Counted from the stretch's first letter, positions 1 to 5,844 are shown. The stretch is 5,844 nucleotides of DNA from Deltaproteobacteria bacterium (GCA_019314005.1 JAFDAE010000143.1:1-5844); one strand, 5' to 3'. The notes: generated by a model from the letters alone, not told the origin. Translations and numbers: made by a program.

Positions 1-284
1 TCTTGAAGACATATTTTATAAAAATCGTAGTGTGAAAGGCCAAGCGGGTCCTTTGTCTTTCTCCCCTCGTAACGGATGATCTGCGCAAACGGACCGGAAA
101 CAATCTCTTCCGGCTTTAAATCAATCAATGTTTTGATATCATAGCGATGGCGTTTCCATTCATTGGCAGATATCTTGTAGCTATTAAACGTTAGTTCTTC
201 GGCCATGATCACGGCGTCGTTCACACGAGCAAGTTCGTCATCTTTAAAATAAATTAATTCTTCCATGATATCATCATATACCAT
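1..284 (-). CDS. Conserved-looking protein of unknown function, N-terminal part (runs off left edge)
   Basis: An open frame of 94 complete codons runs leftward from ATG at 284-282 to the window edge without a stop, so the C-terminus is missing. The protein begins MVYDDIMEELIYFKDDELAR and continues as a soluble, charged polypeptide with no signal peptide or membrane segment. Later segments include a basic stretch (NEWKRHRYDIKTL) and a possible loop (GRKTKDPLGLSHYDFYKICL). I do not recognise the family and assign no function. The first ATG is preferred because a weak GGAT lies about 8 nt upstream. The in-frame ATG seven codons later (264-266) has no purine-rich leader. The length of clean open frame and the natural amino-acid composition support a real gene. 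It is transcribed divergently from the carboxylase and shares a repeat-filled intergenic region with it. Confidence 0.7.
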   Translation of the reverse strand, partial: MVYDDIMEELIYFKDDELARVNDAVIMAEELTFNSYKISANEWKRHRYDIKTLIDLKPEEIVSGPFAQIIRYEGRKTKDPLGLSHYDFYKICLQ

Positions 285-325
285 AATATTTATCCAATAT
301 CCACTTTGTAACGCTGCTATTCGCA

Positions 326-530
326 GGGTTCACGGTTCAGAGTTCACGGTTCAGGGTTGCTCTCTTCTCATTTACAAGGCAGCATAGAGTTTCCTCTCTT
401 TCCCCTGCCGCCATCGCTCTCGCCCGTCCGCCATCGGCTTTGCCTCAGGCAAGTGCCGGGCGGGCTCAGGCGAGGCGGGCGGGTCAGCTTAACCTTGAAC
501 CCCTGAACCGTGAACCTTGAACCTTGAACC
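326..530. repeat. Inverted pair of 7-bp-periodic repeats flanking a GC-rich core
   Basis: The left arm (326-358) is built from GTTCACG, GTTCAGA, GTTCACG and GTTCAGG units. The right arm (491-530) is the reverse complement of the same theme, made of AACCTTG/AACCGTG units. The longest perfect match is 15 bp: GTTCACGGTTCAGGG at 342-356 against its complement at 501-515. The 130 or so bases between include a C/T-rich stretch and a GC-rich palindromic core. No open frame is evident inside. Such elements are usually dispersed intergenic repeats. Whether this one is transcribed or mobile cannot be seen here. Confidence 0.75.
423..483. repeat. GC-rich palindromic core within the intergenic repeat
   Basis: CCCGTCCGCC at 423-432 pairs with GGCGGGCGGG at 474-483, allowing one G-T type mismatch. 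Nested inside is a small perfect hairpin, TTGCC (440-444) with GGCAA (448-452) around a 3-nt loop. Base composition is far more GC-rich than the surrounding AT-rich spacer, which suggests an inserted element rather than native promoter DNA. From memory it resembles GC-rich palindromes scattered through some deltaproteobacterial genomes. This was not checked by a search. Confidence 0.55.
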
Positions 531-573
531 TGAGCAGTTACCCTTTTTTTTCCAACTTACCGCCCTTGATTTA

Positions 574-600
574 TTGACAAACTTAGGCAAATAGTATAGC
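574..600 (+). promoter_or_regulatory. Candidate sigma-70 promoter for the carboxylase gene
   Basis: A perfect -35 hexamer TTGACA lies at 574-579 in AT-rich DNA, with TATAGC at 595-600 as the best -10 candidate. The spacer is 15 bp, shorter than the optimal 17. Transcription would begin near 607 and leave a leader of roughly 75 nt before the preferred ATG at 682. The perfect -35 and the location support it. The weak -10 and short spacer limit confidence. Confidence 0.35.
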
Positions 601-665
601 GTAATTATTTGTTCTTTATCCAACGGTGTTTTGGGATAATTAAGAGATAAAATTCAAATGCTTTC

Positions 666-671
666 AAGGGA
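666..671 (+). promoter_or_regulatory. Ribosome binding site favouring the ATG at 682
   Basis: AAGGGA lies 10 nt before the ATG at 682-684. The upstream in-frame ATG at 658 has only AAGAGA (642-647), also 10 nt away, which is a poorer anti-SD match. This favours the shorter protein beginning MSSPIQG, but the longer form cannot be excluded. Confidence 0.45.
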
Positions 672-681
672 ACAAACTACC

Positions 682-3600
682 ATGAGTTCACCAATCCAGG
701 GTCTTAGAATAGGCGTTGCCAATCGTGGAATACCGGCTCTTCGTATAGGGCGGACCATCCGGGAAATGGGAGGCATATACGTGGCATTTGCCACAGACGC
801 GGACAAGACCGCCCCTCATGTCTCAAAGGCCGACAAGGCATATAATATTCATACGGAATCAGGCTATTTGGATATAGACGAAATTGTACGTCTCGCAAAA
901 CAGCATAATGTCAAGGCGCTTCATCCCGGGTGGGGGTTTGCAGCAGAGAACAAGCGTTTCCCGTCCCTGTGCAAGGAAAACGGTATCATCTTTATCGGTC
1001 CGTCAGAAACACCCATGAGCAAACTCGGCAATAAGGTAACGGCCCGAGCTATAGCACAGTCGGTCTCTGTTCCGGTTATCCCGGGATCTGAAGGGGCGGT
1101 AAATCTTAAAGAAGCAAAACAGATTGCCAAAAAAATCGGTTACCCCGTTATGATCAAGAGCGAAGGGGGCGGTGGCGGCCGCGGGATCGTAATAATTAAT
1201 TCTCCCGAGGAGCTGGAACATAATTTTGAAAAGGCTTCTGCCATGGCAGAGGCGAGTTTCGGCAATCCGAATCTATATATCGAAAAATTCCTCACTGCGG
1301 TTAGACATCTGGAGATACAGGCTATCTGCGGTCCATTCGGCAATACAGTCGTGCTTGATGAACGCGATTGTTCCACTCAGAGGAAAAACCAAAAGTTATT
1401 GGAAATTACCCCCTCGCCCTGGAAGAACATGAGCGAGGATTTAAGAAAGACATTGAAAGACGCGACCGTAAAGATCGCGTCCGCCGTGGGGTATGATTCG
1501 ATCGGGACATTTGAATTCTTGGTAGATCAGGAACAAAATTACTACTTTATTGAGGCCAACACCAGGCTTCAGGTGGAACATGGCATATCAGAACTCCTCT
1601 ACGGAATAGATTTGGTAGAAGAGATGATACGAGTCTCCTTTGGTGAAAAACTCCGTCTAAAACAAGACGACCTGAAACCAAGGGGTTTCGCCATGCAATG
1701 CCGTATCAATTTTGAAGCCCCTCAAGATAATTTTCGACCCAATGCAGGTGAAATAACGCGCTATCTTTCCCCTGGAGGCGAGGGGGTGAGGCTTGACTCG
1801 TGTATCTTCAGCGGATACGAATTCCCAAAGCTCTATGATTCTTGCGGAAGCCTTTTGATGACGCACGGTGCCACATGGGAAAAGGCCCTGTCGATCATGG
1901 AACGGGCGCTTTTAGAATATTTTATAGGCGGTTTGAAGACAACGATTCCGTTTCATAAAAAGGTGCTCTCCCACCCCAAATTCATAGCGGGTGAAATCGA
2001 TACAAAATTCATCGATAACACACCTGAATTAATGGTCTATACGGAAACTATCCCGGAAGAGATACGACTTTCCCGTCTCATGGCTGAAATTACGGCACGG
2101 GGCTTCAATCCCTATATAGGACTTGGCGAGTATCGGAAGTTCGGCGACTCCAAGATCGGCCCTATGTCTGTAGATGTCTCCTCCGTGACAAAAAATGCGG
2201 CAAACGACCGCTCGTATCAGCCGCCATTTGATCCCAATGATTATCGGGACAATGTCTTGAGCCATCTGCGAAACTCTGAATATGTGGAATTCTGCAATAC
2301 CACACCGAGAGACATCACCCAGTCGGAAACAGGAAATCGATTTCGACTCTTCTCAGACCGGTTGATAGGACCACTGATTGACCGATGCGGATACGTATCC
2401 ATAGAAAACGGCGGCGGAGCCCATTATCACGTGGGGATGTTGGGCTGTATGACCGATCCATGGGAAGAAGCAGAAGATTGGAATAAGTTTGCCCCGAATA
2501 CACAAAAACTTATCCTTATCCGTTCAACCAATGTGCTCGGCTATGCCCCCCAGAGCCGGGAGATGATGCAACGAACAGGCGAGATGATTGTCAAGCATTA
2601 TCATGTAATACGCTGCTTTGACTTTCTGAATCATATCGAGAACATGGCCCCGTTTGCCGAGATCGTCCTTAAGAACGAAAAATGCATCTTTCAGCCTGCT
2701 ATAAGCCTGAGCTGGGCGCAAGGATTCGATGTGCCTCACTATCTTGGCGTGCTCGACGATATCCTCTCAATGTCAGGGCGGGTTCTGGAATGCAGCAAGG
2801 CAGAGGCGTCTAAAAAAATTATTTTCTGTCTTAAGGATATGGCAGGGGTATGCCCTCCCCGATTTATCAAAAGCCTGGTCTCGGGGATACTTGATAAGTA
2901 TCCTGACCTGATTGTTCAGTACCACCGGCACGCCACAGACGGTCTTGCCGTGCCAACGCTTGGCGCGGCCGCCCAGGCAGGGGCCAAGATCCTGGATGTG
3001 GCTGACGGCCCCGGTGTAAGGTTTTACGGTCAAACAGCGGTCATGCCGGTATTAGCTTACATTGAAGGGGAACTCGGATTAAAGACACGTCTTGATAAGG
3101 AGAGGATCAGGGAAACTGCTTTTGTTCTGAAGCAGATCATGCCCGTATACGATCACTACTGCAGTCCGACATTTCTTGGAATCGACCACGATGTTACCCT
3201 CCACGGACTTCCGGGAGGAGCCACCTCAAGCAGCCAGGAGGACGCCCTTAAACACGGATACGCCTTTTTGCTCCCCAGCATTCTCTTAGTTCTTGAGCTG
3301 TACAGAAAACTTATCAGGTATCACGACGTTACGCCGGGCTCGCAAATTACCTGGACGAATGGATACCTCATGGTAGTCGACGCATATGAACGGGGTGGAA
3401 TGTCCGAGGTGCAAAGGATTATCGAAATCCTCAAAAAGGTCACATCTGTTCCTGAAGAAAAACTTGACGAACAGGTCAAAGAAGACCGCATGCTGCTGTT
3501 TGCCAATTCAAACGACGCTCTCAAGAATCTGCTCTTGGGGAAATTCGGCAAACTCCCGCTTGGCTGGCCTCCGGACTGGGTTTATCAATCAGTATTCGGA

Positions 3601-4356
3601 AACAAATGGGAAGACGCGATTGCTCAAAGGACAGAAGAGAGCCCTCTAAATTTTCTTCCCCCCGTCAATATCGATGAAGTCAGGAAAGAACTGGTTGGAC
3701 ACATCGGGAGAGAGCCCACGGAAAATGAGTTGGTCAATTATCTTAACCATCCCGGAGACGCCCTAAAACTGATCAATAACGTTGAAAAATACGCCGATCC
3801 AAATGTGCTCTCCGATGATATATGGTTTGAGGGATTGGTAGAGGGGGTTGAACGTGAATTTCGAACCTCTGACGGCAAGGTCCATACTATCGAGGTCATG
3901 CATATCGCTGATATCAGCAAAAATGGAATAAGAAGAATAAGGTATAAGCTTGACCACGAAGTCTTTGTGGAAGAGATACAGGTTGAGGATAAGGCCATTG
4001 AGAAGGCGGGACTTGAGATGGCCGATGAAAATAATCCCTACCATATCGGGGCTCCATTTGATGCTGATCTGTGGCTTGTTCACAAAAAAGTAGGCGATAG
4101 CGTAGAGACGGGTGAAGAGATATTAAACCTTTCCCTTATGAAAGTCGAATACGGTTTAAGTTCCCCTGCGGACGGTGTTGTAAAGCGCGTCCTGGTATTT
4201 GCCGATTATAAGGCCGATAAAAAAATGGTGCCGGTAAAAAAGGGACAGTTGCTGATGGAGCTTGCTCTACCCCGTGAGCGTTGCGCGAATTGTAACGCGG
4301 AGATCAACGAAGGAGACAAGTTCTGTTCGGAATGCGGAAGCAAAATTAGTTCATAG
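682..4356 (+). CDS. Pyruvate carboxylase-type biotin-dependent carboxylase with C-terminal zinc ribbon
   Basis: This is a 1224-residue single-chain carboxylase, probably cytosolic, which likely makes oxaloacetate from pyruvate, bicarbonate and ATP. Residues 1-450 are the biotin carboxylase: glycine-rich loop 162-168, K118, K159, K238, E278, E291, N293, R295, E299 and R341 match the known ATP, bicarbonate and biotin ligands. A linker (RLSRLMAEITARGF) resembles that of pyruvate carboxylase. The carboxyltransferase starts near 534, with R543, D544, Q547, R614, Y621, K718, H748 and H750 in the expected metal and substrate positions. The conserved C-terminal region includes GREPT at 1009-1013. The biotinyl domain has its target lysine at K1154 in LMKVE. 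The chain is longer than the usual ~1150 residues because of a CX2C-X10-CX2C tail at 1201-1218. Oddities include ANRGIPA in place of ANRGEIA and GGATSSS where GGQ(F/Y)TNL is usual. Another acceptor, or a paralogous carboxylase, is possible. An in-frame start at 658 would add eight residues. Confidence 0.85.
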   Translation: MSSPIQGLRIGVANRGIPALRIGRTIREMGGIYVAFATDADKTAPHVSKADKAYNIHTESGYLDIDEIVRLAKQHNVKALHPGWGFAAENKRFPSLCKENGIIFIGPSETPMSKLGNKVTARAIAQSVSVPVIPGSEGAVNLKEAKQIAKKIGYPVMIKSEGGGGGRGIVIINSPEELEHNFEKASAMAEASFGNPNLYIEKFLTAVRHLEIQAICGPFGNTVVLDERDCSTQRKNQKLLEITPSPWKNMSEDLRKTLKDATVKIASAVGYDSIGTFEFLVDQEQNYYFIEANTRLQVEHGISELLYGIDLVEEMIRVSFGEKLRLKQDDLKPRGFAMQCRINFEAPQDNFRPNAGEITRYLSPGGEGVRLDSCIFSGYEFPKLYDSCGSLLMTHGATWEKALSIMERALLEYFIGGLKTTIPFHKKVLSHPKFIAGEIDTKFIDNTPELMVYTETIPEEIRLSRLMAEITARGFNPYIGLGEYRKFGDSKIGPMSVDVSSVTKNAANDRSYQPPFDPNDYRDNVLSHLRNSEYVEFCNTTPRDITQSETGNRFRLFSDRLIGPLIDRCGYVSIENGGGAHYHVGMLGCMTDPWEEAEDWNKFAPNTQKLILIRSTNVLGYAPQSREMMQRTGEMIVKHYHVIRCFDFLNHIENMAPFAEIVLKNEKCIFQPAISLSWAQGFDVPHYLGVLDDILSMSGRVLECSKAEASKKIIFCLKDMAGVCPPRFIKSLVSGILDKYPDLIVQYHRHATDGLAVPTLGAAAQAGAKILDVADGPGVRFYGQTAVMPVLAYIEGELGLKTRLDKERIRETAFVLKQIMPVYDHYCSPTFLGIDHDVTLHGLPGGATSSSQEDALKHGYAFLLPSILLVLELYRKLIRYHDVTPGSQITWTNGYLMVVDAYERGGMSEVQRIIEILKKVTSVPEEKLDEQVKEDRMLLFANSNDALKNLLLGKFGKLPLGWPPDWVYQSVFGNKWEDAIAQRTEESPLNFLPPVNIDEVRKELVGHIGREPTENELVNYLNHPGDALKLINNVEKYADPNVLSDDIWFEGLVEGVEREFRTSDGKVHTIEVMHIADISKNGIRRIRYKLDHEVFVEEIQVEDKAIEKAGLEMADENNPYHIGAPFDADLWLVHKKVGDSVETGEEILNLSLMKVEYGLSSPADGVVKRVLVFADYKADKKMVPVKKGQLLMELALPRERCANCNAEINEGDKFCSECGSKISS

Positions 4357-4379
4357 TTCATAGCTGTAGAAAAAAGTTT

Positions 4380-4428
4380 GACGGGATTTACAGGAGTTAC
4401 AAGATTTTTTTATCCTGTTCATCCTGTC
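4380..4428. repeat. Imperfect inverted repeat (ACAGGAT type) downstream of the carboxylase gene
   Basis: Positions 4380-4395 pair with 4413-4428 at 13 of 16 places, around a 17-nt loop containing a run of seven T (4405-4411). The arms repeat an ACAGGA/GGAT theme at about 7-bp spacing. From memory, similar ACAGGAT/ATCCTGT palindromes are common intergenic repeats in Desulfobacterota and some other phyla. The hairpin lies between two same-strand genes and could weaken read-through. The T-run is in the loop, not after the stem, so it is not a classical intrinsic terminator. Confidence 0.6.
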
Positions 4429-4449
4429 TAATATTCTTAAGATTTTAAT

Positions 4450-4455
4450 AGGAGG
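4450..4455 (+). promoter_or_regulatory. Strong Shine-Dalgarno for the 31-codon ribosomal protein gene
   Basis: AGGAGG lies 8 nt before the ATG at 4464. It is the strongest ribosome binding site in the window and a main reason to accept such a short gene. Confidence 0.85.
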
Positions 4456-4463
4456 AAATTTTA

Positions 4464-4559
4464 ATGGGAAGTGTGGTAAAAAAGCGTAAGAAGAAAATGC
4501 GGAAGCATAAACATAGAAAACTGCTGGCTCGTACACGTCACCAGAGAAGAAGGAAATAA
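4464..4559 (+). CDS. Small basic ribosomal protein, bS22 / AURKAIP1-COX24 domain type (31 aa)
   Basis: The 31-residue product begins MGSVVKKRKKKMRKHKHRKL and ends in TRHQRRRK. It is extremely rich in Lys, Arg and His. The pattern MGSV(I/V)KKR-K-M-KHRKLL-TR-QRRK is the signature of the AURKAIP1/COX24 C-terminal domain. In actinobacteria this family is the small-subunit protein bS22, and in mitochondria it is the core of mS38. The expected role is binding rRNA in the small ribosomal subunit. A near-consensus AGGAGG 8 nt upstream and a clean TAA stop support translation. It follows the carboxylase by 107 bp on the same strand, with a repeat between, and may have its own promoter. It converges with hflC. 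The gene is easily missed because of its size. The family assignment rests on pattern recognition only, but the match is distinctive. Confidence 0.9.
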   Translation: MGSVVKKRKKKMRKHKHRKLLARTRHQRRRK

Positions 4560-4570
4560 AGAATGATAAT

Positions 4571-4632
4571 TTAGGAATTAAGGGATTGAGGAATTGCGAA
4601 TTACAGAAGATTTTAAATCCCTCAATTCCTAA
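4571..4632. repeat. Heptad-based inverted repeat between convergent genes, possible bidirectional terminator
   Basis: TTAGGAATTAAGGGATT (4571-4587) pairs with 4616-4632 at 16 of 17 positions around a 28-nt loop. Both arms are built from TTAGGAA/TTGAGGA-like heptads, and partial further copies continue into the loop and to about 4640. The element fills the 88-bp space between the stop of the small ribosomal gene and the stop of hflC, where a shared terminator would be expected. No U-run follows the stem on either strand, so a terminator role is only inferred. Confidence 0.6.
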
Positions 4633-4647
4633 ATCCTTAACTCTCTT

Positions 4648-5514
4648 CTATTTCCTAATCCCACTCTTGCCAAAATATTTCAAAAACTCGCTCTTTGGCG
4701 AAAGAACCAGGGTGGTATTCCGGCCCATTGATCTTTCGTTAGCCTCCAGGGTCTTCAGGAAACTGAAAAATTCCATGTCCTTCCCGAATGCCTTTGCATA
4801 GATTTTAACCGCCTCAGCGTCCCCTTCTCCTTTAATGGTCTCGGCCTTTTCATAGGCCTCTGCCAAAAGAATGGTTCGGTCTTTGTCAGCGTCAGCTTGT
4901 ATCTTGAGGGATTCTTCCTGGCCTTCGGACCGGTATTTTTTGGCCTTGCGCTCACGCTCGGCCCGCATCCTGCCATAAACAGCATTTTCATTCTCCGGCG
5001 GGAGATCAGCGCGTTTAATACGAACGTCAACGACTTCGATGCCATAATCTTCAGATATCTTATCGCTCCTGGCTGTAACCCTTTCCATTACATCGCTTCT
5101 GACCTTGGAAACGATATCGGTAAGTGAATGCCTTCCAAGCTCCACGCGGAGCTGCGCGTAGATAATATCGTCAAGACGGGCCTGGGCCCCTCGAATGTTT
5201 CTAACTGTCTTGTAAAAAAGAAGCGGGTCTGCAATACGCCATCTGGAATAGTTGTCCAATACAAGGGCCTTCTTGTCCTCGGTAAGTATCTCGGCGGGAG
5301 CGGAATCATATTCCAGGAGGCGGTTCTCGAAATATATCACCTCATGTACGGCCGGAAGCTTAAAATGTAAACCCGGCCCCTTGATATCCCCAACCGGTTT
5401 CCCCAGCCTTACCACGATCGCCTGCTGAGTCTGGTCCACAGTAAAAAATGCCATATTCGCAACAACGAATGCTACGACCAGTGCAATCAATACACCTGTT
5501 ATTTTCTTTTCCAT
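4648..5514 (-). CDS. hflC: HflC, SPFH-domain modulator of the FtsH protease
   Basis: This 288-residue inner-membrane protein pairs with HflK to form the large periplasmic assembly around FtsH that tunes membrane-protein degradation. One N-terminal membrane segment (about residues 5-24) precedes the SPFH/band-7 domain, which opens with VDQTQQAIVVRLGKP. A charged helical coiled-coil region holds the HflC hallmarks RMRAERER (182-189), SEGQEE (196-201) and KGEGDAEAVKIYAKAFGKD (228-246). The C-terminus has the typical LVLSPKSEFLKYFGK. It is shorter than E. coli HflC (334 aa) but complete, and seems to lack an internal insert found in the enterobacterial form. The start at 5514 is the only ATG before the membrane segment. 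AAGGGG about 12 nt upstream lies within the end of hflK, and the gene follows hflK after 6 bp, so the two are co-transcribed and probably translationally coupled. Confidence 0.95.
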   Translation of the reverse strand: MEKKITGVLIALVVAFVVANMAFFTVDQTQQAIVVRLGKPVGDIKGPGLHFKLPAVHEVIYFENRLLEYDSAPAEILTEDKKALVLDNYSRWRIADPLLFYKTVRNIRGAQARLDDIIYAQLRVELGRHSLTDIVSKVRSDVMERVTARSDKISEDYGIEVVDVRIKRADLPPENENAVYGRMRAERERKAKKYRSEGQEESLKIQADADKDRTILLAEAYEKAETIKGEGDAEAVKIYAKAFGKDMEFFSFLKTLEANERSMGRNTTLVLSPKSEFLKYFGKSGIRK

Positions 5515-5520
5515 GCTTGC

Positions 5521-5844
5521 TTAATTCCCCTTCTTTGCTTCCGGTAGCGACAACAACCCGCTCATAGGAAGAACCGGAACAAGGTTTTTAGACAAATTGT
5601 CCTCTATTACGATCTTGTTTGAACGTTCCATAATCTTTTCCATTGTCTCAAGATAGAGCCGCTTTCTTGTAACCTCTTTGGCCTTGGAATACTCTTTCAA
5701 CATAGCCAGGAAACGATTGGCATCACCCTTGGCATGGTTGATTTTGGAGGCCCTGTAGCCAATCGCCGCATTGACCACCTGCGCGGCCTTGCCTTTCGCC
5801 TTTGGGAGAATATCGTTCCGATACCCTTCAGCATCATTAATATA
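5521..5844 (-). CDS. hflK: HflK, C-terminal part (N-terminus beyond right edge)
   Basis: The open frame enters from the right edge and ends with TAA at 5523-5521, giving the last 107 residues of HflK. It partners HflC in the FtsH-regulating membrane complex. The visible part begins YINDAEGYRNDILPKAKGKA, the HflK-type end of the SPFH domain and helical region. It continues with AKGDANRFLAMLKEYSKAKEVTRKRLY and LETMEKIMERSNKIVI, which match the E. coli HflK pattern (EITRERLYIETMEKVL). It closes with a short tail including LVPVLPMSGLL. The membrane segment and any N-terminal Gly-rich region are outside the window. The hflK-hflC order and 6-bp gap are standard. A GTG at 5778-5776 inside this frame is not a start, because the homology continues upstream to the edge. 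Confidence 0.94.
   Translation of the reverse strand, partial: YINDAEGYRNDILPKAKGKAAQVVNAAIGYRASKINHAKGDANRFLAMLKEYSKAKEVTRKRLYLETMEKIMERSNKIVIEDNLSKNLVPVLPMSGLLSLPEAKKGN

Noticed and set aside
326..530. CRISPR-like array
   Set aside because: The repeat units are 7 bp and directly adjacent, with no spacers of regular length, and the two groups are inverted relative to each other.
544..551. Eight-T run as an intrinsic terminator
   Set aside because: No compact stem lies immediately before it, and no plus-strand gene ends upstream.
658..681. Longer N-terminus of the carboxylase from the ATG at 658
   Set aside because: Not excluded, but its upstream AAGAGA is a poorer ribosome binding site than the AAGGGA before 682, and the extra eight residues add nothing to the biotin carboxylase fold.
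3763..4083. 106-codon minus-strand open frame inside the carboxylase gene
   Set aside because: It overlaps strongly conserved pyruvate carboxylase sequence on the plus strand and its translation looks like no protein family; it is a shadow frame.
4406..4434. Promoter for the small ribosomal gene with -10 TAATAT at 4429-4434
   Set aside because: The -10 is fair, but the matching -35 position is a run of T with no useful similarity; TTGACG at 4378-4383 has no good -10 at the right spacing.
5128..5370. Plus-strand open frame antisense to hflC
   Set aside because: hflC on the minus strand is unmistakable, and the antisense translation has no recognisable features or ribosome binding site.
5521..5778. 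An 85-codon gene starting at the GTG at 5778
   Set aside because: HflK homology continues upstream in the same frame to the window edge, so the GTG is an internal Val codon.

Overview
The window most resembles a chromosomal segment from an anaerobic Desulfobacterota-type (deltaproteobacterial) bacterium. This is inferred from moderate GC, the style of the proteins, an hflK-hflC pair, and intergenic spaces filled with short heptad-based inverted repeats. No species can be named from the sequence alone. No phage, transposase, CRISPR or rRNA/tRNA signal was seen.

Layout. Positions 1-284 (minus strand) hold the N-terminal part of an unrecognised protein that runs off the left edge. Positions 285-681 are a divergent intergenic region. 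It contains an inverted pair of 7-bp-periodic repeats (GTTCACG/GTTCAGG type) around a GC-rich palindromic core, then a candidate promoter. Positions 682-4356 (plus) encode a large single-chain biotin-dependent carboxylase with pyruvate carboxylase architecture: biotin carboxylase, linker, carboxyltransferase, conserved C-terminal region, biotinyl domain. It has several altered active-site motifs and an unusual C-terminal four-cysteine zinc ribbon. After a second inverted repeat comes a 31-codon gene at 4464-4559, which matches the bS22 / AURKAIP1-COX24 type of tiny basic ribosomal protein and has a strong Shine-Dalgarno sequence. A third heptad inverted repeat sits between convergent genes. 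Positions 4648-5844 (minus) carry hflC and the 3' part of hflK, in the usual hflK-hflC order with a 6-bp gap.

How the genes fit together. HflK and HflC form the membrane complex that modulates the FtsH protease and are surely co-transcribed. The carboxylase is probably anaplerotic (pyruvate to oxaloacetate), though its carboxyltransferase differs enough from textbook enzymes that the acceptor could be different. The small ribosomal protein is probably functionally unrelated to its neighbours. The best candidates for something unusual are the divergent carboxylase with its zinc-ribbon tail, and the recurrence of three different heptad-built palindromes in all three sizeable intergenic spaces. 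The rest looks like ordinary housekeeping content.
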